Assembly: GCA_949472775.1 (NCBI GenBank)
Contig: CASWVG010000026.1
Location: 1-36,184, forward strand
Direction of reading: 5' to 3'
Source of the DNA: an uncultured Lachnospiraceae bacterium
GTDB taxonomy: Bacteria > Bacillota > Clostridia > Lachnospirales > Lachnospiraceae
DNA: 36,184 nucleotides
In this document: piece after piece, positions 1 through 8,165 of the stretch
How the letters are laid out: every line of letters begins with the position of its first letter
How positions within the stretch are numbered: the first letter of the stretch is position 1
Program-made: the position numbers and the translations under genes
The notes under the pieces: generated by a model
Told to the model about the DNA's origin: nothing
The model's input: the letters and a program-made list of their open reading frames with translations, nothing else
Database searches by the model: none

Positions 1-51
1 CAAATGGCTAAAATAAAGGCTATTTTGTGCAAAATAAATAAGAAAGTATAG
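1..51 (+). CDS. possible 3' end of an upstream gene (partial)
   Basis: From the window edge a reading frame runs in frame 1 to a TAG at 49-51 and would give a short lysine-rich tail ending KINKKV. It stops 12 bases before the next start codon, and the two are in the same frame. It could be the end of a cotranscribed gene, or the detached N-terminal part of the following GyrI-like protein, which in many relatives is fused to a DNA-binding domain. Too little is present to identify it. Confidence 0.25.
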   Translation, partial: QMAKIKAILCKINKKV

Positions 52-63
52 AGAGCGGAGGAA

Positions 64-531
64 ATGAACTATCGGATTGAAAAAAAGGAGGCATTCCGCA
101 TTGTCGGTGTGTCAGTACCACTGCAGAAGGATATTGAGGATAATTTCACGGTGATTCCTTCTAAATGGCAGGAAATATCCATGAACGGAACCTTGCAGAA
201 GCTGGCCGGTATGATGGATATGCCGCCTATGGGTGTGTTGGGTGTCAGTGTCTGCAATGATAAGGAAACATGGCGGTATTATATTGCGGTGCCCTCATCA
301 AAGGAAAAAGTGGATTTTGAGGAGTATACCGTTCCTGCGGCCACATGGGCAATCTTTCCCGGTGAAGGCACGAACCAGTCCATTCAGGAGCTGGAGCGGC
401 GTATCGTGACAGAATGGTTGCCCACGTCTGGGTATGAGTATGGCGATGCTCCGGATATAGAGGTCTATCTGAATCCTGACCCTGCAAACGCAAAGTACGA
501 AGTGTGGATTCCTGTGGTGAAAAAACAGTAG
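64..531 (+). CDS. stand-alone GyrI-like / AraC-type effector-binding domain protein
   Basis: A 155-residue protein matching the GyrI-like small-molecule-binding fold. This fold forms the C-terminal ligand domain of BmrR- and Rob-type regulators, and also occurs alone. The opening (EKKEAFRIVGVSV) and the later stretch (EYTVPAATWAIFPGEG, then IVTEWLPTSGYEYGDAPDIEVY) are typical. No helix-turn-helix is present, so on its own it would bind a small molecule or inhibit a partner rather than bind DNA. The ribosome binding site is odd: GGAGG at 57-61 lies only two bases before the ATG, and an in-frame TAG lies at 49-51. The start is therefore forced but suboptimal. A weak hairpin (arms 535-541 and 560-566, then a T run) could end the transcript. 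The physiological ligand cannot be read from the sequence. Confidence 0.8.
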   Translation: MNYRIEKKEAFRIVGVSVPLQKDIEDNFTVIPSKWQEISMNGTLQKLAGMMDMPPMGVLGVSVCNDKETWRYYIAVPSSKEKVDFEEYTVPAATWAIFPGEGTNQSIQELERRIVTEWLPTSGYEYGDAPDIEVYLNPDPANAKYEVWIPVVKKQ

Positions 532-534
532 TAA

Positions 535-576
535 TCCGGAAATCTATTGCAAACATACGTTCTGGAAAATTTTTAG
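535..576 (+). terminator. weak candidate terminator after the GyrI-like gene
   Basis: Arms TCCGGAA (535-541) and TTCTGGA (560-566) pair with one G-U wobble. The 18-base loop is long and a short T run follows. It is positioned correctly, just after the stop codon, but is thermodynamically weak. Confidence 0.3.
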
Positions 577-715
577 GACCTCCCTGTTACATAAGAAAAA
601 CGCATTCAGACATACTACATAGTAATCGTAACTGCACAGCTTTTTGCGGCTATGATGAAAAATCAGTCTCTCATCTATTTTTCAGGGGTTGATGTCTTAT
701 GAAGGGGGAAGGGAA

Positions 716-940
716 ATGAGAAACAGAGCTTTAGACTGCCTTGCCCTGACAATTGCCATTATCGGCGCTATCAACTGGGGATTGATCGGACTTTTCAGCT
801 TTGACCTTGTGGCATTTATTTTCGGTAATATGTCATGGTTTTCGAGAATCATTTACGCCCTGGTGGGTATCGCCGGACTGTATATCATCACATTCTATAT
901 GTACACGAACGGCAATATGGCAGAGTCAAACAAGGCATAG
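716..940 (+). CDS. DUF378 family small membrane protein
   Basis: A 74-residue protein with two membrane segments (about residues 7-30 and 41-62). It carries the DUF378 signature: a first helix reading AIIGAINWGLIGLFSFDLVAFIFG, then a short loop and a second helix ending ITFYMY. B. subtilis YuzA belongs to this family; the function is unknown. The ATG at 716 is chosen over upstream in-frame starts because it follows a purine-rich GGGGGAAGGG ribosome binding site and matches the usual length and start of the family. The gene ends just before a strong terminator at 981-1026. No convincing promoter was found in the 184-base gap before it. Confidence 0.85.
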   Translation: MRNRALDCLALTIAIIGAINWGLIGLFSFDLVAFIFGNMSWFSRIIYALVGIAGLYIITFYMYTNGNMAESNKA

Positions 941-980
941 ATACAGACAGCGTAAAACAGTAAAAACTCCAAAGAGAAAA

Positions 981-1026
981 CAGAGCCGGCGGTATCAGAT
1001 CCGATACGCCGGCTCTGCTCTTTTTT
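981..1026 (+). terminator. strong intrinsic terminator, probably bidirectional
   Basis: Ten-base GC-rich arms CAGAGCCGGC (981-990) and GCCGGCTCTG (1008-1017) are extended by GTATC/GATAC with one bulged G, and followed on the + strand by CTCTTTTTT. The opposite flank is A-rich, so the same hairpin can also serve the convergent minus-strand transcript ending with rsfS at 1062. Confidence 0.9.
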
Positions 1027-1061
1027 ACTGGACAGGAAAATGCGATAGAGTAAATATCGGT

Positions 1062-1418
1062 TTATTTGTTTTCCAGTGTTTCTTTGCCGATCAGCACGCC
1101 GTCCCGCCAGATTCGTTCCAGATCATAGAACAGACGGTTCTCTCTGTCAAAAATATGGATGATCACGTCTTGAAAGTCCATCAGAATCCAGTTGGCGTTC
1201 TGGTAACCTTCCATCTGCCTTAAGTTTACGCCCGCCCTGCCTAGCACTTCCGAAACATTGTCCGCCATAGCCTGTATCTGGCTCTTATTGCTGCCGTCCG
1301 CAATGATAAAATAGTCCGCAATGGTAGAGATGTCACTGATATCAATGATACGGATATCCTCCGCTTTTTTATCTTCCAGCGCATTTACTGCCATAAGTGC
1401 TGTTTCCTTCGTGTTCAT
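1062..1418 (-). CDS. rsfS: ribosome silencing factor RsfS (Iojap/YbeB family)
   Basis: 118 residues, full length for the family. RsfS binds ribosomal protein L14 on the 50S subunit and blocks subunit joining, lowering translation under nutrient limitation. Hallmarks seen are VNALEDKKAEDIRIIDI, the TIADYFIIADGSNKSQIQAMAD stretch, the GYQNANWILMDFQDVIIHIF core and the C-terminal FYDLERIWRDG. It is the last gene of the minus-strand cluster, 66 bases after yqeK, and shares the terminator at 981-1026. The gene order nadD-yqeK-rsfS is widespread in Firmicutes. Confidence 0.96.
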   Translation of the reverse strand: MNTKETALMAVNALEDKKAEDIRIIDISDISTIADYFIIADGSNKSQIQAMADNVSEVLGRAGVNLRQMEGYQNANWILMDFQDVIIHIFDRENRLFYDLERIWRDGVLIGKETLENK

Positions 1419-1484
1419 AACAAGTACCTTACCTTTCTTTAAGTCATATGGATAAGCAGTATAATTTTTATAAATGCTGCTCCC

Positions 1485-2069
1485 CTATCTTTTATAGTAT
1501 TGATATGTCCTGTTTGTCATATCATCCACCTGTCCGTCCGTGGTTCGCAGATAGGCAAGTGTGTCTGCTAGTATTTTTTCCATAGTACTGTCCAGATCTT
1601 GATAGGCGAGTCTTCGGATCAGACTTAAGTCTCTGTTCTGCTTCCGTCCGGGTTCAATGTAATCTGCAATATAGACCATTTTCTCCAGCCTGCTCATATC
1701 GGGACGTCCCGTTGTGTGATAACGGATTGCGTTTAGTATGTCCCCATCCGTCACACCATATTTGCGTTCCGCAAGATAAGCGCCGGCTTTTGCATGTAAA
1801 AGCGCGGTCGGATTGCTGCGCTCTACTGCCGTCATGTTGAGGCGGGCTTTCTCGCAGATCGCTACCAGTTCCGATCCATGCATGGATTTGGCGCAGTCGT
1901 GCAAAAGCCCGGCGATCATAGCTTTTTCCATATCTTCAGCATGGGCCATTGCCAGTGCGGCGGCCGTATACGCCACTCCCAAAGTGTGCGTGTAGCGTCC
2001 GGTGGACAGTTCTTTTTCCATAGCCCGGCGCAGTTTTTCTATTTCTGACTGATGATGATTCTGACTCAT
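1485..2069 (-). CDS. yqeK: HD-domain bis(5'-nucleosyl)-tetraphosphatase YqeK
   Basis: 194 residues with the HD phosphohydrolase metal site: His28 (YTHTLGV), His57-Asp58 (LLHDCAK), His92 (LLHAKAG), His118 (RYHTTGRP) and Asp136 (YIADYIEP). YqeK proteins symmetrically cleave the alarmone diadenosine tetraphosphate to ADP. The gene has a good ribosome binding site (AAGGA) and normally sits directly after nadD. Here the two are separated by a 4.9-kb gene for a secreted repeat protein, whose stop codon lies 29 bases before this start, so yqeK is probably transcribed through from it. It is followed by rsfS. Confidence 0.95.
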   Translation of the reverse strand: MSQNHHQSEIEKLRRAMEKELSTGRYTHTLGVAYTAAALAMAHAEDMEKAMIAGLLHDCAKSMHGSELVAICEKARLNMTAVERSNPTALLHAKAGAYLAERKYGVTDGDILNAIRYHTTGRPDMSRLEKMVYIADYIEPGRKQNRDLSLIRRLAYQDLDSTMEKILADTLAYLRTTDGQVDDMTNRTYQYYKR

Positions 2070-2098
2070 GAAAGTATCCTTTCTCTTCCCGGAAGCTG

Positions 2099-3958
2099 TT
2101 ACGGCGTTTTAAACCATGCTATGGTTCGCGGGTTGATTTTAAAGCTTACAGTTTTTTGACCGCCGTATACGCCAACACCCTGTATGGTGACTTTAGCAGT
2201 CCCCTTCTTTCTGTTATCTGCATAGGAGACAATTGCATATTGATCCTTGGAGAGTTCCCGGCCATTTAACTTTACGATAAGATCCTCTTTTTTTAGGACG
2301 ACAGACTCCATGTCGTACGTTTTTATCACACCATTTTTCAGAGATACGCTTGCTTTTTTCAAGCTCATGTTTGCGGGCAGCACACGGTAGGAAACTCTGG
2401 TTTCCCCGGTGTAGTTATTAAGGCCCTCTACGCTCACCGTCAAAACAGAGTTTTCCGGCACTTGATCATTCGGGCTGAGTACCATGCCGTTTTCGTCCGT
2501 AAACGTATACGTTTTTCTAAAATCCGTGCCCGCAGACAGCACTTTGCCGTTAAAATCGGTTATTTTCGGTGTACTCTTGTATTTTCCCTTGCCAGTCATA
2601 CCCGCCTTCTCTCCGTTTTTCGGCGCGGCAGCCATCACATCCTCCGCTGTAACAGTAAGCTTGCCTATATCCTGCGGTAAAATGGAGAAAGTCAGAGAAA
2701 CAGAGTCTTTGAAATTCCCCTTTCCCTTTACGGTGAAGGTGGGAGGTTTCGCATCTTCTATTCTGGGTATTTTGTTGTTGTTTTTATAGGTGACCGTATA
2801 GTCTGTTCCTTCCGTGAGCAATAAGTTCTGATACGTGACAACTATTTTGGGCTTCGCTCCGCCCTTTTCATAATAAACCTTTTTGTCTGCCAGAGAAACT
2901 TTTACGGTTTTTTCTGCCGACTGATAACCTTCTTCCAGTGAATATGGCGTAATCTCGAAGGTCTTTTTTACGGTACCAGTGTAGCCGTTGATACCGGTTA
3001 TGATAACGGAAGCTTTCTTACCGACATTGGTTGTATTGTCGTAGTCCAGTGTGTAATCGGTACCAGGTATCATGGGAATTTGGGTATTCCCGTCTTTGTA
3101 TGAAATTGTCAATAGCTGTGTCAGTTTATCTCCGGTATAGGTCAGTTTATGCAGACCCTGTATATCCAGTCTGGAAGCGGAAATGGGTTTCCCGGTGATT
3201 TGAAAAGTCTTTGTCACCGTTCCTGCATATTGCGTACCAGTCCCGGTGAACGTTGCCGAGTAAGTACCGACTTCTTTCGCATCAGTATCAAAGGTGACCG
3301 TATAGTCGGTTCCTTTTTTGAGTGCCATGCCATCTTTTTGAAGAACGACCCCGGCGTCCACGTCGATCTTTGCCTCACCCAGAGTTTTCCCCTGCAGATC
3401 CGACCAGGGAATGTCTTTCAGTTTACCGGGCTTAAAGGATACTTTACTTAAAAGTGTTTTTCTGGTAACGGCCAGTGAAATATTCCGTGTGCCGGAGAAA
3501 TTCCCTTTGCCGGCGATGGTAATGGCATAAACGCCCTCCTCCGCGCACGATGTCATTACCACATCGTCCTTTGTCATCTGTGTGATTTCAAAATCGGTAT
3601 GGTATCGCAGCTTTTTCCCATTCCACGTTGCGGTGGGAGTATCCGGCGTACTTTTGCCGGAACAGTTCATATAAAGATCAGGAATCACAACTTCCTTCTC
3701 CGCAGCAGCAATGCTCTGCGGCAGGATCTGGAAAGTTTCCGTATCGGAGCCGCTGTAATTTCCTTTTCCTTTGACTGTCACAGTAGGCACTTTTTTCGGA
3801 TCCGCCCAGGGCATCATACAGGCTTTTGTATTGTTCTTGTAAGAAATGGTATAATCGGTTCCCAAAGTAAGCAGTGTATCGCCGTCATATACCTTTACAG
3901 CCGGTTTCACAGCTTTCCCAGTATAAGCCTGACCGGCAATCGGTTCGATGTGAAGACC
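2099..3958 (-). repeat. seven tandem degenerate protein repeats (MBG-like)
   Basis: The C-terminal 619 residues of the secreted protein hold seven copies of a module of 83-96 residues. The aligned core (GTDYT or a variant) begins near residues 1033, 1120, 1216, 1299, 1384, 1477 and 1570. Each core is typically followed by a K/G-rich TVKGKGNYSG-like strand and an F-x-I-x-P boundary. The copies are diverged in DNA sequence, so the array is old rather than a recent amplification. Confidence 0.85.
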
Positions 3959-6958
3959 TTTCGCGGAAATCCATTTCGCATACAGGGTGATATTTCCCGT
4001 ACTTCCTGTAGAAATCTCATCAATGGGACTGCCGGAATAATCTTTCTCCAGATACCAGCCCGCAAATTTATGCGCCTTGCTGTCGGTTGGTATCGCATCC
4101 TGCAGGGATAGGTTTTTTTCTGCTACCGTATAGGTGACAGGGTTGGCAGATGCACCATTACCCTCAGAGCCTGTGATATAGGTAATACGATAAGGCTGCA
4201 GCACATAGGGTTTTGCATATATATCGATATCTTTCGTCACGTTTTCAAAGTCATTGCTATTCTGCCATCCGTCAAAAAGATATCCTTTCGGTGCCGCAGC
4301 ACGCATCACAGCATCCTCAGGAGGTGTGGCATCCTGCCCTCTTCCCAGAGTTTCTGTCTTAATCAGTTTATTATTCCGGCCGAAAAATCGTACGGTGTAC
4401 TGCCTGGGTATTACCGTCACCTCGCAGTAGGCAGAAATAAAATTCAGTTTACCTTCCTCAGCCATTGCCTGTATAATGACAGTCTGTGGTTCGCTTGTAT
4501 CAGCCAGCAGTTCGGTAGATACAATAGCATCGCCATTTTGATCGGGTTCCACATCTGCAATGGAATAGTCAGAAGAAAACCATGAAATCTCATTCTTTGG
4601 AATGCCATCAGGCATCTTCGTAACATGTATTACCGCACTGTCTCCCTCCGTCACAGTGATTGCATGAGGAATTTCCAGTTCTCCCGCAACAGTTACGCGG
4701 CAGGTCGCAGTCTGTTCTCTTCCGGCGTAATCAATAATAGAAGCGGTTAGCGTACAGCTTCCGGAATCTGTTTCGGAAGTTATCACATATTCATAACCAA
4801 TCGTGTCACCTGCGTTGTTCTTGATCGGTACCGTATCAGCATCGGCGACGCTGCTGTTGCTGCTCTCCCACATAACGCTTCCAGGTTCGGCGTCAGTTGG
4901 CAAAGTAACCGCTATCTTTCTGGAAGATGCCTGTTCCATGTAAACGGTGTCACGAGAGAGAGAAAACTTTGGATTTCCGATATAGAAACGACCCCATATG
5001 ACTTCACTTACGTCACTGTCTCCGTAGTTTTCCAATTTTGTGCAGGCTTTGATCATAAACTCGGAATTTACAGGAATGGGTTCTTGATACCGTTTTCCAT
5101 ATTTTATGGGATCTCTGCCGTCTGTCGTATAGTAAATCTGGGCTTCGGGTGCATTTTTAACGGAAAGAGTTACTTTTCCGCCTTTATCAACGAGCCAGTA
5201 ATAGTAGCCATAATTGCCGGACACATGGCGCCATAGTCTGCCGCCGGATTCACTGCTAAACTCAGGCGGTGGAAGCGTCATACGAATATTGACATGACAA
5301 ATAGCATAAACATTCTGCCCTGTGTGATCCTTGACAGCCGCGGTAATCTCTGCTGTTCCGATTCCATGTCCAAACCGGAGCATGGCGCCTTTTTTTGTTT
5401 TTCCACTGATTGATACAAGTTTTTCATCGCTGGATGACCAGGTGACATCTTCTGCCTGGCAGCCGTCAGGAAGCTGTTTTATTTGCAATTCCTGATCGTA
5501 ACCTCCTGGAACGGTGTTTATGGTTGTTGTGGAAAGGGCAAAATCCGTCTGACAGGGTGTAAAATGAAATGTATATATATCGGAAATCTTGTAATCTTTA
5601 TAATCAATCGGACTCCCGGTTGCAACTGCAATTTGGAGAGGATAGTCTGGATCAATCTGGATTTTAGCCCAATCATAATATTTGTTTCCAAAGATATACC
5701 CGGAAATAATTTCAAGTCCAGTGCTGTTATTTGTGTAATAAATACGATAAGTTGATTCACTGCCTATATATGAGCAGCTAAAGCTATAGGTATTATCCTT
5801 ATCAATGGATGCTTTCCATACTGTATCGCTCACTTTTTCAGGAGTGCCCATTCCTGGACAGAAAAATTCAAGATCTCCACAGACAAACTTTCTCGCATCA
5901 GGTTCCACAACCGTAACTTTGCAGGTCTTATCAAACGTGTAATCTATACCATTATTATTTATAACAACATGTGCGGTTACACTGCATTCGTAGGGGAATG
6001 AGGAAAGCGTATAGGATACGCCCAGAATTCCCTCCAGCGAGTCTATATAAATGGTATTATCATTGGTCTGCCATGTGATATCGGAGTCCATCATAATACT
6101 TTCTGGAACGAGCTTAACACCGAGTTTTATTTCCTCTCCCGGTTCAATGATAATTCCCGATTCAGGAACGGCATTTCCGTTCTGGTCAACAATGATAACA
6201 TCCTCTGGCAATGGCAGAATTTCTACTTTACAGGTTTTTATAATTTCACCGATACGGACAGTTATGGTTGCCGACGATGAATTGTTTTCGGAAGAATCTT
6301 CAGCTTCGGGCGCAACTGCTATATTTCCGTCCGTTACCGAAACCAATGGATTGTCAGAACTCCATATAACTTCGTCGTAAAAAGCATATTGCGGTGTTGG
6401 TCTTACCGAGAGATTTCTTGGCTGGTTTCGATCCAGATAAAATGGCCTGGATAGATCCAGAATTTTGCCACCCTCGTCCACAATTACAAAATCAGTTACT
6501 TCAGGCTTCGGAGTTATCAATGACATCGTGTTTGCGGAAACAGAGGTCTCCGATTCCGAGGCTTTTGAATCATCGGGATCTGTTTCCTGCGAATCCTCGC
6601 CGTCAGATGAAGCGGGAGGCTCTTCCATACCGTCAGGAGGCGCCACAGTCTCTTCGGAGGGATCTGTTGTAAGCTCTGCCTCCTTCTCCGTGTCGGGCGA
6701 TTCCTCCTGCATCTCAGGCGTTTCCGCATTTTCAGTTTCCGCATTTTCAGCAGGTATTTCAATCAGCGCAGACTCTTCCTCCGGGGAAATATTGCTTTCT
6801 GAATCATTGTTTTCTGAATCTTCTATATTTATTGTGACGGCATCTTCTTCTCCCGCCACAGGTGCGGCATAGGCTGAATAGGACATATTTTCACTTGTAA
6901 ACAGCATGATTACACACAGAAAAACAGATATCAGCCTGGACGATATTCTTTTTCTCAT
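2099..6958 (-). CDS. giant secreted multi-domain protein with Ig-like and MBG-type repeats
   Basis: 1619 residues. Order of parts: Sec signal peptide (basic start, hydrophobic core, likely cleavage after AYA at about 31); an acidic Ser/Glu/Pro linker (about 35-145); bacterial Ig-like segments with the WSSDN or WSSSD core (about 155-560); a chitobiase C-terminal-type module containing IYYTTDGRDP (about 565-660); two more Ig-like segments (about 665-850); two InlB/Flg_new-type repeats ending in W or AKP motifs (about 854-920 and 923-1000); and seven degenerate repeats of 83-96 residues to the C-terminus, most carrying a GTDYT core. No LPXTG motif, S-layer homology domain or C-terminal membrane anchor is visible, so it is either released or held by non-covalent binding. 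No enzyme domain was recognised; adhesion, wall or carbohydrate binding is inference. It has its own candidate promoter and a good ribosome binding site (AAAGGA). Confidence 0.9.
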   Translation of the reverse strand: MRKRISSRLISVFLCVIMLFTSENMSYSAYAAPVAGEEDAVTINIEDSENNDSESNISPEEESALIEIPAENAETENAETPEMQEESPDTEKEAELTTDPSEETVAPPDGMEEPPASSDGEDSQETDPDDSKASESETSVSANTMSLITPKPEVTDFVIVDEGGKILDLSRPFYLDRNQPRNLSVRPTPQYAFYDEVIWSSDNPLVSVTDGNIAVAPEAEDSSENNSSSATITVRIGEIIKTCKVEILPLPEDVIIVDQNGNAVPESGIIIEPGEEIKLGVKLVPESIMMDSDITWQTNDNTIYIDSLEGILGVSYTLSSFPYECSVTAHVVINNNGIDYTFDKTCKVTVVEPDARKFVCGDLEFFCPGMGTPEKVSDTVWKASIDKDNTYSFSCSYIGSESTYRIYYTNNSTGLEIISGYIFGNKYYDWAKIQIDPDYPLQIAVATGSPIDYKDYKISDIYTFHFTPCQTDFALSTTTINTVPGGYDQELQIKQLPDGCQAEDVTWSSSDEKLVSISGKTKKGAMLRFGHGIGTAEITAAVKDHTGQNVYAICHVNIRMTLPPPEFSSESGGRLWRHVSGNYGYYYWLVDKGGKVTLSVKNAPEAQIYYTTDGRDPIKYGKRYQEPIPVNSEFMIKACTKLENYGDSDVSEVIWGRFYIGNPKFSLSRDTVYMEQASSRKIAVTLPTDAEPGSVMWESSNSSVADADTVPIKNNAGDTIGYEYVITSETDSGSCTLTASIIDYAGREQTATCRVTVAGELEIPHAITVTEGDSAVIHVTKMPDGIPKNEISWFSSDYSIADVEPDQNGDAIVSTELLADTSEPQTVIIQAMAEEGKLNFISAYCEVTVIPRQYTVRFFGRNNKLIKTETLGRGQDATPPEDAVMRAAAPKGYLFDGWQNSNDFENVTKDIDIYAKPYVLQPYRITYITGSEGNGASANPVTYTVAEKNLSLQDAIPTDSKAHKFAGWYLEKDYSGSPIDEISTGSTGNITLYAKWISAKGLHIEPIAGQAYTGKAVKPAVKVYDGDTLLTLGTDYTISYKNNTKACMMPWADPKKVPTVTVKGKGNYSGSDTETFQILPQSIAAAEKEVVIPDLYMNCSGKSTPDTPTATWNGKKLRYHTDFEITQMTKDDVVMTSCAEEGVYAITIAGKGNFSGTRNISLAVTRKTLLSKVSFKPGKLKDIPWSDLQGKTLGEAKIDVDAGVVLQKDGMALKKGTDYTVTFDTDAKEVGTYSATFTGTGTQYAGTVTKTFQITGKPISASRLDIQGLHKLTYTGDKLTQLLTISYKDGNTQIPMIPGTDYTLDYDNTTNVGKKASVIITGINGYTGTVKKTFEITPYSLEEGYQSAEKTVKVSLADKKVYYEKGGAKPKIVVTYQNLLLTEGTDYTVTYKNNNKIPRIEDAKPPTFTVKGKGNFKDSVSLTFSILPQDIGKLTVTAEDVMAAAPKNGEKAGMTGKGKYKSTPKITDFNGKVLSAGTDFRKTYTFTDENGMVLSPNDQVPENSVLTVSVEGLNNYTGETRVSYRVLPANMSLKKASVSLKNGVIKTYDMESVVLKKEDLIVKLNGRELSKDQYAIVSYADNRKKGTAKVTIQGVGVYGGQKTVSFKINPRTIAWFKTP

Positions 6959-6999
6959 CTTTGCATCCTTTCACACAATCATACTCTTATAAACAGATA

Positions 7000-7021
7000 A
7001 CGCAGACTAACCAGTCTGCGT
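7000..7021 (-). other. perfect inverted repeat at the predicted transcription start
   Basis: Nine-base arms ACGCAGACT (7000-7008) and AGTCTGCGT (7013-7021) with a four-base loop lie between nadD and the giant secreted gene. It may end nadD transcription, although only a broken T tract follows, or act as an operator or 5' hairpin for the promoter whose -10 element starts three bases upstream. Confidence 0.6.
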
Positions 7022-7023
7022 CC

Positions 7024-7031
7024 ATTATATC
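7024..7031 (-). promoter_or_regulatory. candidate extended -10 promoter for the giant secreted protein
   Basis: On the minus strand TATAAT occupies 7029-7024 and is preceded by TGA, giving an extended -10 element. No good -35 hexamer was found, as is usual for extended -10 promoters. The predicted start lies inside the inverted repeat at 7000-7021. Confidence 0.45.
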
Positions 7032-7046
7032 ACAAATATTGTTTTA

Positions 7047-7733
7047 TTACGAATCCTTTTCATAGAGATGATTCTGCCAGATATATACAGCAACCGCCTC
7101 CGGCACAAGCCCTTGCAGGGATTTCCCTGCTTTCACCATCGCCCGGATCTGTGTGGAGGATATGTCCATACCGGCAAATTCCAACAGCTTCACAGAAGCA
7201 TGGTATTTTTCCTGCAGATACCGCACCTGGTCGCTTAAGTGCGGCTGCTGTTCCTGTGTTTGCTTGCCTGGTTCACGCATTCCGCTCTCAGAAGTCCCGT
7301 CTTTTACAGAAAGTGTTACTGTCGTCCGCACCGCCGCCAGAACCGTACAGTTCTGAAAAATCAGCGCCGGATTCTTCCAGTCCTCCATGGCATACAGGCT
7401 GTCCGCTCCCAGAATAAAATAATAGTCTGCTTCGGGATCGGCCGCTTTGAGTTTTTGCAGGGTATCACAGGTGTAAGTGTTCTTCCCAAGCGCTGCGTCC
7501 GAAGCCTCCATTTCAGACAGCTCAAAACCGGGCATATCTTTGATGGCAAGTGCTGTCATCTCACAGCGCGTCTGTATGGGCAGGACTTCTCGCTGATCTT
7601 TCATGTAAGGGACGCCGCTTGGCATGAACAGCACTTTTTCCAGTGCAAACTGCTCTCTCGCCTTATCTGCAATCGCCAGATGTCCATTGTGAATGGGATT
7701 AAAGGTGCCTCCCATAATGCCGACTCGTCTCAT
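7047..7733 (-). CDS. nadD: nicotinate-nucleotide adenylyltransferase NadD
   Basis: 228 residues. It transfers AMP from ATP to nicotinate mononucleotide in NAD synthesis. The nucleotidyltransferase signature GGTFNPIHNGH is at residues 8-18, and the C-terminal ISSTQIR motif is present. A hydrophilic stretch of about 25-30 residues (about 137-165, rich in Gln, Glu, Ser) interrupts the Rossmann core after VLAAVRT and looks like a lineage-specific loop. The ATG follows a GGGGGAA ribosome binding site. Upstream is yhbY; the usual downstream partner yqeK is displaced by the giant secreted gene. Confidence 0.96.
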   Translation of the reverse strand: MRRVGIMGGTFNPIHNGHLAIADKAREQFALEKVLFMPSGVPYMKDQREVLPIQTRCEMTALAIKDMPGFELSEMEASDAALGKNTYTCDTLQKLKAADPEADYYFILGADSLYAMEDWKNPALIFQNCTVLAAVRTTVTLSVKDGTSESGMREPGKQTQEQQPHLSDQVRYLQEKYHASVKLLEFAGMDISSTQIRAMVKAGKSLQGLVPEAVAVYIWQNHLYEKDS

Positions 7734-7802
7734 GAGGTTCCCCCTTTTTATGCCTGTCTTTCCTGTCTCTCTATCGCCGCGGGAAAATCCTGTTCCGGCC
7801 GG

Positions 7803-8099
7803 TTATCTGGGCAGTACGATCTTCGGATTCTTTTTGTCCGGCTTGTAGAGGATGATCTTTTTGCCGATCACCTGCACAACGGTGGAGTGGGTTCTCTCCG
7901 CAACCGCCTCCGCGATCATCCTGGGATCGTCCACACAGTTTTTCAGAACGGCAATCTTCAAAAGCTCCCGTGTGTTGAACGCGTCGGCGATGGATGCTGT
8001 AAATTCCGGCGTGAGGCTGGATTTACCCACTTGAAAAATGGGGTCTATGCCGTTCGCCAGACTTTTTAAGTGTGCCCGCTGCTTACTTGTCAATTCCAT
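7803..8099 (-). CDS. yhbY: YhbY family RNA-binding (CRM domain) protein
   Basis: 98 residues forming a single CRM domain. The start LTSKQRAHLKSLANGIDPIFQVGK and the later VVQVIGKKIILYKP are characteristic. YhbY binds pre-50S ribosomal particles. The GxxG loop usual in the domain appears here as QVGKSSL. The gene sits between obg and nadD in the common Firmicute order, with an AAGGAG ribosome binding site. Confidence 0.94.
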   Translation of the reverse strand: MELTSKQRAHLKSLANGIDPIFQVGKSSLTPEFTASIADAFNTRELLKIAVLKNCVDDPRMIAEAVAERTHSTVVQVIGKKIILYKPDKKNPKIVLPR

Positions 8100-8146
8100 A
8101 TCTCAAAATCTCCTTCTCTGTTTCCGGGTCTGCAAAACACTCCCGG

Positions 8147-8165
8147 GATCGGACTTTGTCCGATC
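8147..8165 (-). other. hairpin overlapping the obg stop codon
   Basis: Perfect eight-base arms GATCGGAC (8147-8154) and GTCCGATC (8158-8165) with a three-base loop. On the minus strand it overlaps the end of obg and is followed by CCGGGAGTGTTTT, not an immediate T run. It could be a weak terminator or an mRNA-processing or stabilising hairpin between obg and yhbY. Confidence 0.5.

Noticed and set aside
504..692. Short + strand open frame between the GyrI-like and DUF378 genes
   Set aside because: Overlaps the end of the preceding gene, has no ribosome binding site and no recognisable protein features.
2099..3958. Periodic repeats suggestive of a CRISPR or DNA satellite
   Set aside because: Period of 250-290 bases, diverged DNA and conserved protein cores show these are protein-domain repeats.
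6465..6872. A Ser-rich + strand open frame opposite the signal-peptide-proximal part of the giant protein
   Set aside because: Its low complexity simply mirrors the Glu/Ser-rich linker encoded on the minus strand.
7239..8069. A 276-codon + strand open frame across nadD and yhbY
   Set aside because: It covers two well-recognised genes and the gap between them on the other strand; its product resembles nothing.
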